A stretch of 64,000 nucleotides of DNA. It comes from Rubrivivax sp. Its GTDB lineage: Bacteria > Pseudomonadota > Gammaproteobacteria > Burkholderiales > Burkholderiaceae_C. The DNA lies in contig JADJHR010000005.1 in NCBI GenBank assembly GCA_016707445.1, forward strand, positions 124,001 to 188,000. Reading direction: 5' to 3'. The translations under genes and the position numbers were made by a program. The notes under the pieces are model-generated. The model had not been told where the DNA came from and made no database searches. It saw only the letters and a program-made list of their open reading frames with translations. Positions 1 to 8,014 of the stretch are shown piece by piece. Numbering within the stretch: the stretch's first letter is position 1; the number at the start of each line of letters is the position of its first letter.

Positions 1-500
1 GGTACTGGCATCTGTACTATGCATTGATCGGGAAGTGAGGTACACGAGCCACTCGTGTGTGCGAACTGCGCCGACTTGTCGATCAGCGCGGACGGCATCA
101 TGTATCGGTTGAGGTCGGTCCTTTCTTCAGAAGTCGATGAGTCCCAGCCGACCGATGAACCCGCAGATGTCGTCATCTCGCACAAGCCCGCTCGAAAGGA
201 TCTTCTTCATGGGCCTTTCACGCGCCGCGTGGTGCATGCCCTTCAGGTGTTTCCAGTTCGAGCCGAGCCGGTGCTCAGCCTTTTGCTGTCGCCGCCACGT
301 CCGTCCGATCAGGCCCTCAGACCAACAGACGTACAGGATGCGGACGCTGAAGAAGGTGACACTGGACTCGCGGGTCGAAGGTTCGAATCCTTTCATCCCG
401 ACCAACTTTCACTCAGCATCAGCCGACGAGCATCACCTATGGGATGCGCATCGTCAGCACTTCGGTTCAAGCTGCCTTCGCTGTTTCGAGGAGTATCGAC
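1..500. other. Left-end region without a credible gene
   Basis: Open frames exist on both strands, but none has a family signature, a ribosome binding site or a convincing start. The only recognisable element is the tRNA 3' end at 372-404. A minus-strand frame running leftwards out of the tRNA begins with residues that are simply the translated tRNA complement, a well-known source of spurious proteins. The stretch from 1 to 371 is most simply read as leftover DNA of an element that used the tRNA as attachment site, but no integrase or transposase motif was found to prove it. Confidence 0.5.
372..404 (+). tRNA. tRNA-Pro 3'-end fragment (probable attachment-site remnant)
   Basis: The T arm is present as GAAGG, loop TTCGAAT, then CCTTT, with one G-U pair. 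It is followed by CATCCCG, discriminator A and an encoded CCA. This 3' half matches the pattern of betaproteobacterial tRNA-Pro, whose 5' strand would be CGGGATG. No such 5' strand, D arm or anticodon arm lies in the preceding 100 bases, so only the 3' part is present. Site-specific integrases usually leave exactly such 3' tRNA ends at one border of an island. The amino-acid assignment rests on pattern memory and was not computed. Confidence 0.6.
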
Positions 501-1337
501 ATGGCCGCTGGAAGCAGACAGTTTCTGTTGCAGGACGTCGACCCGATGGCGCTTGTCGACGAGCTGGCGCAGGGCGCCGTCAGCGATGGCCGCGGCCTGA
601 CGCTGGGTGACCTGGTCGGCCATCGACTCGACCGCTATGCCGCGATGCATCGGGTGCTGCACCTGTTGGCCGGCCTGGCAAGACGTGGCTGGCTGCGGCC
701 CACCGACGTGATCGAGGGCATCGGTGCCGAGGTGCAGGACAAGAAGGGCATGGACGCCTTTCAGGCTGCCCATGTGCTGCCTTGCGACCTGGCGATCAAC
801 GGCTGCGAAGGCGTGCACGAGCAGTTCTTCTCGCCCATCATCCGCGGCAACGTCAAGGCGAGGCTGTTCGGCCGGACCAACGTGGTGCACCGCCTGGTCA
901 ACTACGCCGACCGGCGTTGCGAGGCCAACGGCTGGATCGATGCGCTGGTGCACTGCGCACGGCTGCTGGCGCAGGGCGGTGACGCCGAAAACGTGTTTCA
1001 GCGCGAACTGCTGCCACGTTGCGCGCAGGCCGTGGTGGCGGCACGCAACGCGCTGATGTCGGCGCTGCAGACGGCCGAGCGGCAGGCCATGGGCAAGCCC
1101 ACGCTGCTGGCGCCCAACGGCCTGCCGGCCTCACCGCGGGTGCAGGACTTTCGCGTCAGCGACAAAGTGGCCGATCCGCGCGTGCGCGCCATCAACAAGG
1201 AGGTGGTGCTGCAGGTCTTCGACGAGTACCAGCGCGGCATCGCCGGCCTGGCGCCCGAAGTGCTGGCACGCGGCCGCCGAGAGAGCATCGACTGGGTCGA
1301 ACTCGAGCGCGACTGGCGCGCGACATACGGCGTCTGA
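501..1337 (+). CDS. Hypothetical protein, 278 aa
   Basis: I do not recognise this protein. The start at 501 is preferred over the in-frame ATG at 444 because GAGGAG lies seven bases upstream of it and the residues in between look non-coding. The product is soluble in appearance, mostly helical, without signal peptide or membrane segment. Features that can be seen are an acidic N-terminus, a central LPCDLAINGCEG segment and a C-terminal stretch rich in Arg and Glu ending near WVELERDWRATYGV. It converges on the helicase gene, 19 bases away, and lies just inside the tRNA-bounded left end, so it may be an accessory gene. No function is proposed. Confidence 0.7.
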   Translation: MAAGSRQFLLQDVDPMALVDELAQGAVSDGRGLTLGDLVGHRLDRYAAMHRVLHLLAGLARRGWLRPTDVIEGIGAEVQDKKGMDAFQAAHVLPCDLAINGCEGVHEQFFSPIIRGNVKARLFGRTNVVHRLVNYADRRCEANGWIDALVHCARLLAQGGDAENVFQRELLPRCAQAVVAARNALMSALQTAERQAMGKPTLLAPNGLPASPRVQDFRVSDKVADPRVRAINKEVVLQVFDEYQRGIAGLAPEVLARGRRESIDWVELERDWRATYGV

Positions 1338-1356
1338 GCGGCGTTGAAGCCGCAGG

Positions 1357-3402
1357 TCAGCCGGCCGGGTCGCCGCGCCAGGCCGAGCGTGCCCGGGCCG
1401 CCAGGTCGATCTCAGGCAGCGGCAACTCGCCCGCAGCGTCCAGCGTCGGCGCGGTGGGCGCGACGTGGTCGAACAGCCCGTCCAGCGCCGACGGGATGAA
1501 GCGCGAACGCGCCGCATACAGGTGGCGGCTGCCCCAGTGCCGCTGCTGGGTGATGTGAAATCGCTGCGGCAGCAGCAGGTGCAGCCTTTCCTTGGCGCGC
1601 GTCATGGCGACGTACAGCAGGCGGCGCTCTTCGTCGATCTCGGCGTCGCTGCCGGTGGCCAGGTCGGCTGGCATGCAGCCGTCGACGACGTTGAGCACGT
1701 GCACCGAATGCCATTCCTGGCCCTTGGCTGAATGGATGGTCGACAGGATCAGGTAGTCCTCGTCGCGGTGCGGTGGGCCCGCTTCGTCGCTGCTGGCTTC
1801 GGGTGGGTCGAGTGTCAGTTCGGTCAGAAAGCGCTCACGGCTGCCATGGCCGACGGCCAGCCGCGCCAGCTGCGCCAGATCCAGGATGCGCACTGGCGCG
1901 TCGTCGCCGTACAGGCGCGGCAGCTGGCCCTGCAGCCAGGCGACGGCGCGGTCGATGGCGCCGGGCCAGGGGGCGTCGGCGTCGATCAGGGTGCTGCAGG
2001 TGTCGCGCAGCACGGCCCAGTCGCTGCGCGCACGGGGTGTAACGGCCCAGTCGCGCAGCGTGGACGCCGGGTCGGCGCTGGCGTCCATCGCGTCGAGCAG
2101 TTTCATCGCCGCCGCGGGGCCGATGCCGTTGCACAGTTTGAGCACCCGAAAGCCGGCCAGCCGGCAGCGCAGGTTGTGCGTCCAGCGCAGCAGACAGATC
2201 ACGTCCTTGATGTGCGCTGCCTCCAGGAAGCGCAGGCCGCCGAACTTGACGAAGGGGATGCGCCGGCGTGCCAGCTCGAGTTCGAGCGCAGCGCTGTGTT
2301 GCGCGGTACGGAACAGCACCGCCTGCTGTGTCAGCGGCGTGCCTTCCTCACGCTGGCGCAGCACCTCGTCGGCCACCCAGCGGGCCTGTTCGGCCTCGTC
2401 CAGCACGTTGACCAGCTGCGGTCGTTGCGACGAGATCTTGTCGCTCCACAGTGTCTTGGCAAAGCGCCGGCTGGCCTGTGCGATCACGGCATTGGCCGCC
2501 TGCAGCAGTGGTTGCGTGCTGCGGTAGTTGCGCTGCAGCGTCAGCACCTGGGCCACGGGTGTGAACGCGGCCGGAAAGGCCAGCATGTTGTCCACCTCGG
2601 CGGCACGAAAACCGTAGATGGCCTGCGCGTCGTCGCCGACGGCGGTGACACCCCGTCCTTCGGGCTTGAGCGCGTGCAGGATGCCGGCCTGCAAGCGGTT
2701 GGTGTCCTGGAATTCGTCGACCAGCACATGGTCGAAGCGGGCACCCATGGCCTGCGCGATGGCCGGCTCTTGCACCGCCAGGTGCCAGTACAGCAGCAGG
2801 TCGTCGTAGTCCAGTACGCGCTGGGCCTGCTTGGCGTCGGTGTAGGCGGCGAAAAGGCGCTGCAGATCGGCCTGCCATTCGGCACACCAGGGATAGTGCG
2901 TGGTCAGCACCTCGGCCAACGGGCGCTGGCTGTTCAGCGTGCGCGACAGCAGCGCCATGCAGGTGCGGGCCAGCGGAAAACGCCTGTCGCTGTCGTGCAG
3001 GTCGAGTCGGGTGCGGGTGATTGCCAGCAGTTCTTCGGTGTCGCTGCGGTCGATGACGCTGAAATCGGCGGCCAGGCCCAGGCTGCCCGCATGGTCACGC
3101 AACAGCCGCGCGGCCACGCTGTGGAAGGTGCCGCACCAGGGCAGCTCGGGCGGATGCGTCGTGCTTGGCAGGCCCAGCGCCTGGTGCAGCAGGCGGCCGG
3201 CGCGGCGCGCCATTTCGGCCGCGGCGCGGCGCGAAAAGCTCATCAGCAGGATGCGCCGCGGGTCGGCACCGTCCAGCACCAGACGCGCCATGCGCGTGGC
3301 CAGCGTCAGCGTCTTGCCCGATCCGGCGCCGGCCACGACCAGCAGCGGTGCGTCGCCGTGCAGCACGGCCGCCGACTGTTCGGCATTCAGGTGATCGAGC
3401 AT
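1357..3402 (-). CDS. UvrD/Rep-family (SF1A) ATP-dependent DNA helicase
   Basis: A 3'-5' DNA helicase of superfamily 1A, expected to unwind or strip damaged DNA using ATP. The motifs occur in order: Walker A GAGSGKT near residue 25, motif Ia FSRRAAAEM, Walker B VLVDEFQDTN, motif III GDDAQAIYGFR, motif IV LQRNYRS, motif V STIHSAKGQEWHSVHVLN and motif VI YVAMTRAKERL. At about 680 residues it is close to UvrD/PcrA size. I chose ATG 3402 because the family normally begins 15-20 residues before the Walker A region; an in-frame ATG at 3459 would add 19 residues. A CTG-N10-CAG LexA box at 3470-3485 lies immediately upstream, which suggests SOS induction. A true uvrD may exist elsewhere, so no symbol is given. 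Confidence 0.9.
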   Translation of the reverse strand: MLDHLNAEQSAAVLHGDAPLLVVAGAGSGKTLTLATRMARLVLDGADPRRILLMSFSRRAAAEMARRAGRLLHQALGLPSTTHPPELPWCGTFHSVAARLLRDHAGSLGLAADFSVIDRSDTEELLAITRTRLDLHDSDRRFPLARTCMALLSRTLNSQRPLAEVLTTHYPWCAEWQADLQRLFAAYTDAKQAQRVLDYDDLLLYWHLAVQEPAIAQAMGARFDHVLVDEFQDTNRLQAGILHALKPEGRGVTAVGDDAQAIYGFRAAEVDNMLAFPAAFTPVAQVLTLQRNYRSTQPLLQAANAVIAQASRRFAKTLWSDKISSQRPQLVNVLDEAEQARWVADEVLRQREEGTPLTQQAVLFRTAQHSAALELELARRRIPFVKFGGLRFLEAAHIKDVICLLRWTHNLRCRLAGFRVLKLCNGIGPAAAMKLLDAMDASADPASTLRDWAVTPRARSDWAVLRDTCSTLIDADAPWPGAIDRAVAWLQGQLPRLYGDDAPVRILDLAQLARLAVGHGSRERFLTELTLDPPEASSDEAGPPHRDEDYLILSTIHSAKGQEWHSVHVLNVVDGCMPADLATGSDAEIDEERRLLYVAMTRAKERLHLLLPQRFHITQQRHWGSRHLYAARSRFIPSALDGLFDHVAPTAPTLDAAGELPLPEIDLAARARSAWRGDPAG

Positions 3403-3469
3403 GGACGGCGCCCCCGTCAGATTCGGAGATGGCGAGGTCTGGTCCGGAACAAGAATCATGGGTCTCGTA

Positions 3470-3485
3470 CTGTATAGACATCCAG
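3470..3485 (-). promoter_or_regulatory. LexA (SOS) box upstream of the helicase
   Basis: The plus-strand sequence is CTGTATAGACATCCAG, a full CTG-N10-CAG operator. It agrees with the inner box of the lexA promoter at 62148-62163 in 13 of 16 positions; both read CTGTAT, three to four variable bases, then CATCCAG. It lies 68 bases before ATG 3402, or 11 bases before ATG 3459. The downstream product, a UvrD-type helicase, is a typical SOS gene. Confidence 0.75.
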
Positions 3486-3649
3486 ACTTCGATGGCAGGT
3501 CCGGGGCCCGACCATCGGCGCGGCATGCCCTGCCTCGGTCGCCGGCGGCCAGGGCGCGGGCATGGCGTTGCACAATCGTCGGCGTGCGGCGGTCGATCGA
3601 CCGTGCCGTGCGAATCGACACCACGACACCAACCCTTGAAGCCTTTCCG

Positions 3650-4613
3650 ATGGCCATGCAATCCTCAACCCACGCGCTGCGCCGCACCGTCGTGGTCGGT
3701 GCTGGTGCGGTAGGCAGCTATTACGGCGCGCTGCTCGCGCTGGCCGGCCATCCGGTGACGTTGATCGCACGGCCCGCCCATGTGCAGGCCATCCGTGCCC
3801 AGGGGCTGCAACTGCAGCGCGGCGGGCAGACCCAGGTCGTGACGCTGGACGCCAGCACCGAGCTGGCTGACACAGCCGACGCCGATCTGGTGCTGGTGTG
3901 CGTCAAGTCCACCGACACCGAAGCCGTGGCGCGCCAGCTGGCGCCGCTGCTGCAGCCGCGGGCGCTGGTGCTGAGCCTGCAGAACGGCGTCGAGAACCCC
4001 GCGCTGCTGGCGCGCCACCTGCAGCAGACGGTGGTGCCGGTGGCGGTCTACGTCGCAGTGTCGATGCCTGCGCCCGGAGTCGTCAGCCACCATGGCCGGG
4101 GTGACCTGGTGATCGGCCCGCGGCAGCGCCAGGCAGCGGACGACGACGACACGATGCCAACTGCAGGCCGTGGCTGCGCTGTTTGGTACGGCCGGCGTGC
4201 CGGTGCGCATCTCGGCCGACGTGATGGACGAACTGTGGCGCAAGCTGATGGTCAACTGCGCCTACAACGCGATCTCGGGCCTGACGCAGCAGCCCTATGG
4301 CCGCATGGCCGCGCTGCCTGAGATCTGCACGCTGCAGCACGAGCTGGTGCGCGAGGTGGTGGCGGTGGCACGCGCCGACGGGCAATCGATGAGCCTGGAT
4401 GCCGCGCTCGTGGCGATGGCGCAGATCGCGCAGGCGATGCCGGCGCAGCTGTCGTCGACGGCGCAGGACATGGCGCGCGGCAAGCCCAGCGAGATCGACC
4501 ACCTGAACGGTTTCATCGTCCGCCGCGGGGCCGAGCTGGGTGTGGCCACGCCGGTCAACCAGGCGATGCAGGCGCTGGTCAAGCTGGCCGAAACCGCGCG
4601 TGACTATGGCTGA
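3650..4613 (+). pseudogene. Ketopantoate reductase-like oxidoreductase, frameshifted
   Basis: The PanE/ApbA family reduces 2-oxo acids with NADPH or oxidises 2-hydroxy acids. The N-terminal Rossmann part (VVVGAGAVGSYYGALLALAG) and the LVLVCVKSTDTE and LSLQNGVEN segments are in one frame. After about 4155 the homology continues one base over, starting at QLQAVAALFGTAGVPV and running through ELWRKLMVNCAYNAISGLT to the end at 4613. One extra base, or two missing ones, explains the break, which falls in a repetitive GAC run at 4138-4150. Everything else is intact, so a base-calling error is as likely as real decay. The last codons overlap the kinase start, so the gene belongs to the following operon. 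Given that context a catabolic substrate other than ketopantoate is possible. Confidence 0.8.
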
Positions 4614-5619
4614 ACGGGCACAGCGCCCGCCGGCCGAATTCGAGCAGGCGCTGCGCGAGCTGGGCCTCGCCGGCGACGAGACGCTGCTTGGCGAACCTCT
4701 GACCGGCGGCGTCTCGTCCGACATCTGGCGCATCGACACGGCTCAGGGCCCGGTGTGCGCCAAGCGTGCGCTGTCGCGCTTGCGGGTGGCTGCCGAATGG
4801 ACCGCGCCGATCGAGCGCAACCTGTACGAGGCGCGCTGGATGCAGGTGGCCGAAACGGCCCGGCCCGGCAGCGCGCCGCAGCTGCTGGGGCAGCACCCGG
4901 GCCTGGGCGTGCTGGTCATGCGCTACCTGCCGGCGGCCGAGTACCCGCTGTGGAAGCAGCAGCTGCGCGATGGTCTTGCAGATCCGGCCACGGCGCGCGC
5001 GGTCGGGCAGACGCTGGTCGCCATTCACGCCCATTCGGCCGCGCTGCCCGAACTGGCGCCGCAGTTCGACAGCCAGGGCATCTTCTTCGACATCCGGCTC
5101 GACCCCTATCTGCTGGCCACGGCAGACAAACACCCCGACTGTGCGGAAGCCCTGCGCGCACTGGTGACGCAGACGCAGGCGTACCGCCTTGCACTGGTAC
5201 ATGGCGACGTGAGCCCGAAGAACATCCTGGTCGGCACGCAGGGCCCGGTGCTGCTGGATGCCGAATGTGCCTGCTGGGGTGACCCCGCCTTCGACCTCGC
5301 GTTCTGCCTGAACCACCTGCTGCTCAAGGCGCTGTGGAACCCCGCGGCACGGTCGGGCTATCGCCAGTGTTTCGACGCCTTGGGGCAGGCGCATTTGCAA
5401 GGGGTGAACTGGGAGCTGCAAGCGGCTTTCGAGCGTCGCGCCGCGGCGCTGCTGCCGGGCCTGCTGCTGGCGCGCGTGGACGGCAAGTCGCCGGTCGAAT
5501 ACCTCAGCGACGACGTGCATCGCGCGCCGGTACGGCGCTGCGCGCGGGCGCTGCTGCAAGCACCGGTGGCAACGCTGGCCGAGGTGGCCGCGGCCTGGCA
5601 ACGGGAACTGGGAACATGA
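4606..5619 (+). CDS. APH-family small-molecule kinase, methylthioribose-kinase-like
   Basis: A 337-residue phosphotransferase of the aminoglycoside/choline kinase fold. The catalytic loop reads HGD at 199-201 with N206, and the metal-binding Asp is D218 in VLLDAE. Around residues 53-75 the order Lys-Arg-Ala-Leu, Leu-Arg-Val, Glu-Trp and a following Arg/Glu-rich helix resembles the nucleotide loop of 5-methylthioribose kinases more than antibiotic kinases. That resemblance is from memory, not a search. The ATG at 4606 overlaps the end of the reductase gene by eight bases, and the stop overlaps the next ATG in ATGA, so translation is probably coupled to the enolase-like gene. I infer phosphorylation of a small hydroxylated catabolite, not drug resistance. 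Confidence 0.8.
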   Translation: MAERAQRPPAEFEQALRELGLAGDETLLGEPLTGGVSSDIWRIDTAQGPVCAKRALSRLRVAAEWTAPIERNLYEARWMQVAETARPGSAPQLLGQHPGLGVLVMRYLPAAEYPLWKQQLRDGLADPATARAVGQTLVAIHAHSAALPELAPQFDSQGIFFDIRLDPYLLATADKHPDCAEALRALVTQTQAYRLALVHGDVSPKNILVGTQGPVLLDAECACWGDPAFDLAFCLNHLLLKALWNPAARSGYRQCFDALGQAHLQGVNWELQAAFERRAAALLPGLLLARVDGKSPVEYLSDDVHRAPVRRCARALLQAPVATLAEVAAAWQRELGT

Positions 5620-6920
5620 TCACCAAGACCCGCATCAGCCGGGTGCTGGCCCGCCGCGTCTGGGACAGCCGCGGCCGCCCCACTGTCGAGGCCGAAGTCG
5701 AACTGCAAGGCGGTGCCCGCGGCCGTGCCATCGTGCCTGCGGGGGCCAGCAAGGGATCGCGTGAAGCGCTGGAGCTGCGCGACGGCGGCGCAGCCTTCGG
5801 TGGCCTGGACGTGTTGACCGCGGTGGGCCATGTCAATGGCGAGATCGCAACTGCCGTGCTGGGTCTGGATGCCGCTGATCAGGCCCGGCTCGACGATTGC
5901 CTGATCGCGCTCGATGGCACGCCCAGCAAGCAGCGCCTGGGCGCCAACGCGACGCTGGCGGTGTCGATGGCAGCGGCGCATGCGGCAGCGGCTGCAGCCG
6001 GACTGCCCTTGTACCGATACCTGGGCGGCGACGACGCGCGGCTGCTGCCGCTGCCGCAGATCCAGATCTTCGGCGGCGGCGCCCATGCCGGCCGCCGTGT
6101 CGACATCCAGGACTTCATGGTCATCTGCCCCGGCGCCAGCTGTTTCGCCCAGGCGCTGGAATGGACGGCCGAGGTCTACCGTCATGCCGGCCGGCTGATG
6201 GACGCACGCGGTGCGTTGGCTGGCGTGGCCGACGAAGGGGGCTGGTGGCCATCGTTCGACAGCAACGAAGAGGCGCTGGAAACGCTGGTGGCCGCGATCG
6301 AAGCCGCTGGGTTCGTGCCGGGCACGCAGGTGGCGATCGCGCTGGACATCGCGGCCAGCGACTTCGGCCGCGGCGGGCGCTACACGCTGGGGCTGGACCA
6401 GCGCGTGCTGGACAGCGACGGCCTGATCGAGCTGCTGCTGCGCTGGTGCGAGCGTTACCCGATCGTCAGCATCGAAGACCCGCTGGCGGAAGACGACCCC
6501 GAAGGTTTTGCCCGCTTCACCCAGGCCGTGGGTCATCGTCTGCAGGTGGTGGGCGACGATTTTCTGGTGTCCGACGCCGCGTTGCTGCGCCGGGCCGCGG
6601 CGGCGGGTGCCGCCAACACGGTGCTGCTCAAACCCAACCAGCGCGGCACGTTGAGCGAAACGCGCCAGTGCTGGCAGGCCGCCCAGGCATTGGGTTATGC
6701 CGCCATCGTCTCGGCGCGCTCGGGCGAGACCGAAGACACCACCATCGTCGACCTGGCCATCGGCTGGCAGGTCGGCCAGCTCAAGGTGGGATCGTTCGCG
6801 CGTGGCGAGCGCATGGCCAAGTGGAACGCGGCATTGCGCATCGAACAGCGCCTGGGGCCGCACGCGCGCTTTGCCGGCACCGGGGTGCTGGGGCGATCCC
6901 GGCCCGGGCTGCGCCGCTGA
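5616..6920 (+). CDS. Divergent enolase paralogue
   Basis: A 434-residue enolase-family protein, additional to the canonical enolase at 37840-39123. Metal ligands D244, E287 and D314 and the catalytic lysines K339 (LLKPNQRGT) and K390 are present, as is the GGAHA histidine. Three otherwise invariant positions are changed: the QEF glutamate is Asp (D166), the SHRSGETED histidine is Ala (A367), and the loop GASTG reads GASKG. In true enolase that histidine contacts the phosphate-bearing substrate. The fold and proton-abstraction chemistry are therefore probably kept while the substrate differs. It starts inside the kinase stop codon (ATGA), so kinase and lyase are likely made together. The last 20 residues are atypical and Arg/Gly-rich. 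Confidence 0.85.
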   Translation: MITKTRISRVLARRVWDSRGRPTVEAEVELQGGARGRAIVPAGASKGSREALELRDGGAAFGGLDVLTAVGHVNGEIATAVLGLDAADQARLDDCLIALDGTPSKQRLGANATLAVSMAAAHAAAAAAGLPLYRYLGGDDARLLPLPQIQIFGGGAHAGRRVDIQDFMVICPGASCFAQALEWTAEVYRHAGRLMDARGALAGVADEGGWWPSFDSNEEALETLVAAIEAAGFVPGTQVAIALDIAASDFGRGGRYTLGLDQRVLDSDGLIELLLRWCERYPIVSIEDPLAEDDPEGFARFTQAVGHRLQVVGDDFLVSDAALLRRAAAAGAANTVLLKPNQRGTLSETRQCWQAAQALGYAAIVSARSGETEDTTIVDLAIGWQVGQLKVGSFARGERMAKWNAALRIEQRLGPHARFAGTGVLGRSRPGLRR

Positions 6921-7038
6921 CGACTCGCGAGATGCGGCGACTGCCAGGTGATCTGCCCCGATTCTTGCCTGGCATCATGCCCGCAGCCGCAGGCGGCGCC
7001 CAAGCACATGCCGTTCCCCGCCTTCCAGGAAACTGACG

Positions 7039-8004
7039 ATGACCCGCTTCATATCCCTGATCATGCTGCTGCTGGCCGCCCTGACGGCCCAGGCGCAGGA
7101 CGTGCGCAAGATCGTTGTCGGCTTTCCGCCCGGCGGCACGCTCGACGTGCTGGGCCGTGCGGTGGCGCAGGCCGCGGCCGACGTGCCCGGCAGCGGCACC
7201 TGGGTGGTCGACAACCAGCCCGGCGCCGGCAGTCTGCTGGCCGCACAGAACGTCGCCCGGGGTCAGCCTGACGGTCGCACGCTGCTGCTGGCGCCGGTGG
7301 TGGTGCCGGCCTTCATGCCGCACCTGTACAAGAAGATGAGTTTCGATCCGCTGGCCGACCTGGTGCCGGTGGCCGAACTGGGCAGTTTTCGCTTTGCGCT
7401 GGTGGTGGGGGCGCAGGTGCCGGTGAAGACCCTGGCCGACTGGGTGGCCTACTGCAAGGCCAATCCGGGCAAGACCTCGTTCGGGTCGTTCGGCGCCGGC
7501 ACGCCGTCGCACTTCGTCGGCGTGCTGTTCAACCGCGCCGCCGGCACCGACACGCTGCACGTGCCCTACAAGGGCGGCGCGCCGGCCATGCAGGCGCTGC
7601 TGTCGGGCGAGGTGCAGGCCGCCTACCTGCTGACCGGCGGCATGACCACCCAGCAGGCGCGTGCCGGCAAGGTGCGCGTGCTGGCCGTCACCGGCGGCAT
7701 GCGGTCGGCTTCGCTGCCCGAGGTGCCCACCTTCGGCGAGGCCGGCCTGGGCCTGAAGGACATGGACGCGGCTTCGCTGTGGTACGGCTGGTTTGCCCCC
7801 AAGGGCACGCCAGCGGCCGAGGTCGACCGCCTCAACCGCGTGCTCACCAGCGCCGCCCATTCACCGCAAGTGCAGGCCATCCTGGCGCGAGAAGAGATTG
7901 CCCCGGCCGACACCTCGGCCGCGGTCTTTGCGCAGAAGGTGCAGCGCGACCACCGGCAATGGGGCGAGGTCATCCGATCCACCGGCTTCACCTTGGACCA
8001 GTGA
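7039..8004 (+). CDS. Bug/TctC-family periplasmic solute-binding protein
   Basis: A 321-residue periplasmic receptor of the tripartite tricarboxylate transporter class, abundant in Burkholderiales. It has a signal peptide with cleavage after about residue 19 (LTAQAQ), then the typical KIVVGFPPGGTLDVLGRAVA start and the HVPYKGGAPAMQALLSGEVQ segment. These receptors bind carboxylates; no TctA/TctB membrane genes lie nearby, which is common because Bug receptors are often orphans. AGGA stands eight bases before the ATG. It lies 118 bases after the enolase paralogue and 10 bases before the next gene, so it probably captures the substrate of this cluster. The ligand cannot be read from sequence. 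Confidence 0.9.
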   Translation: MTRFISLIMLLLAALTAQAQDVRKIVVGFPPGGTLDVLGRAVAQAAADVPGSGTWVVDNQPGAGSLLAAQNVARGQPDGRTLLLAPVVVPAFMPHLYKKMSFDPLADLVPVAELGSFRFALVVGAQVPVKTLADWVAYCKANPGKTSFGSFGAGTPSHFVGVLFNRAAGTDTLHVPYKGGAPAMQALLSGEVQAAYLLTGGMTTQQARAGKVRVLAVTGGMRSASLPEVPTFGEAGLGLKDMDAASLWYGWFAPKGTPAAEVDRLNRVLTSAAHSPQVQAILAREEIAPADTSAAVFAQKVQRDHRQWGEVIRSTGFTLDQ

Positions 8005-8014
8005 GGGCGTCGCC

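Noticed and set aside
127..405. Minus-strand frame of 92 codons starting in the tRNA remnant
   Set aside because: Its first residues are the translated complement of the tRNA 3' end. No family signature or ribosome site.
1732..3477. Plus-strand frame of 581 codons opposite the helicase gene
   Set aside because: A GC-rich antisense shadow; low-complexity Gln/Arg/Val text without domains, while the minus strand has all helicase motifs.
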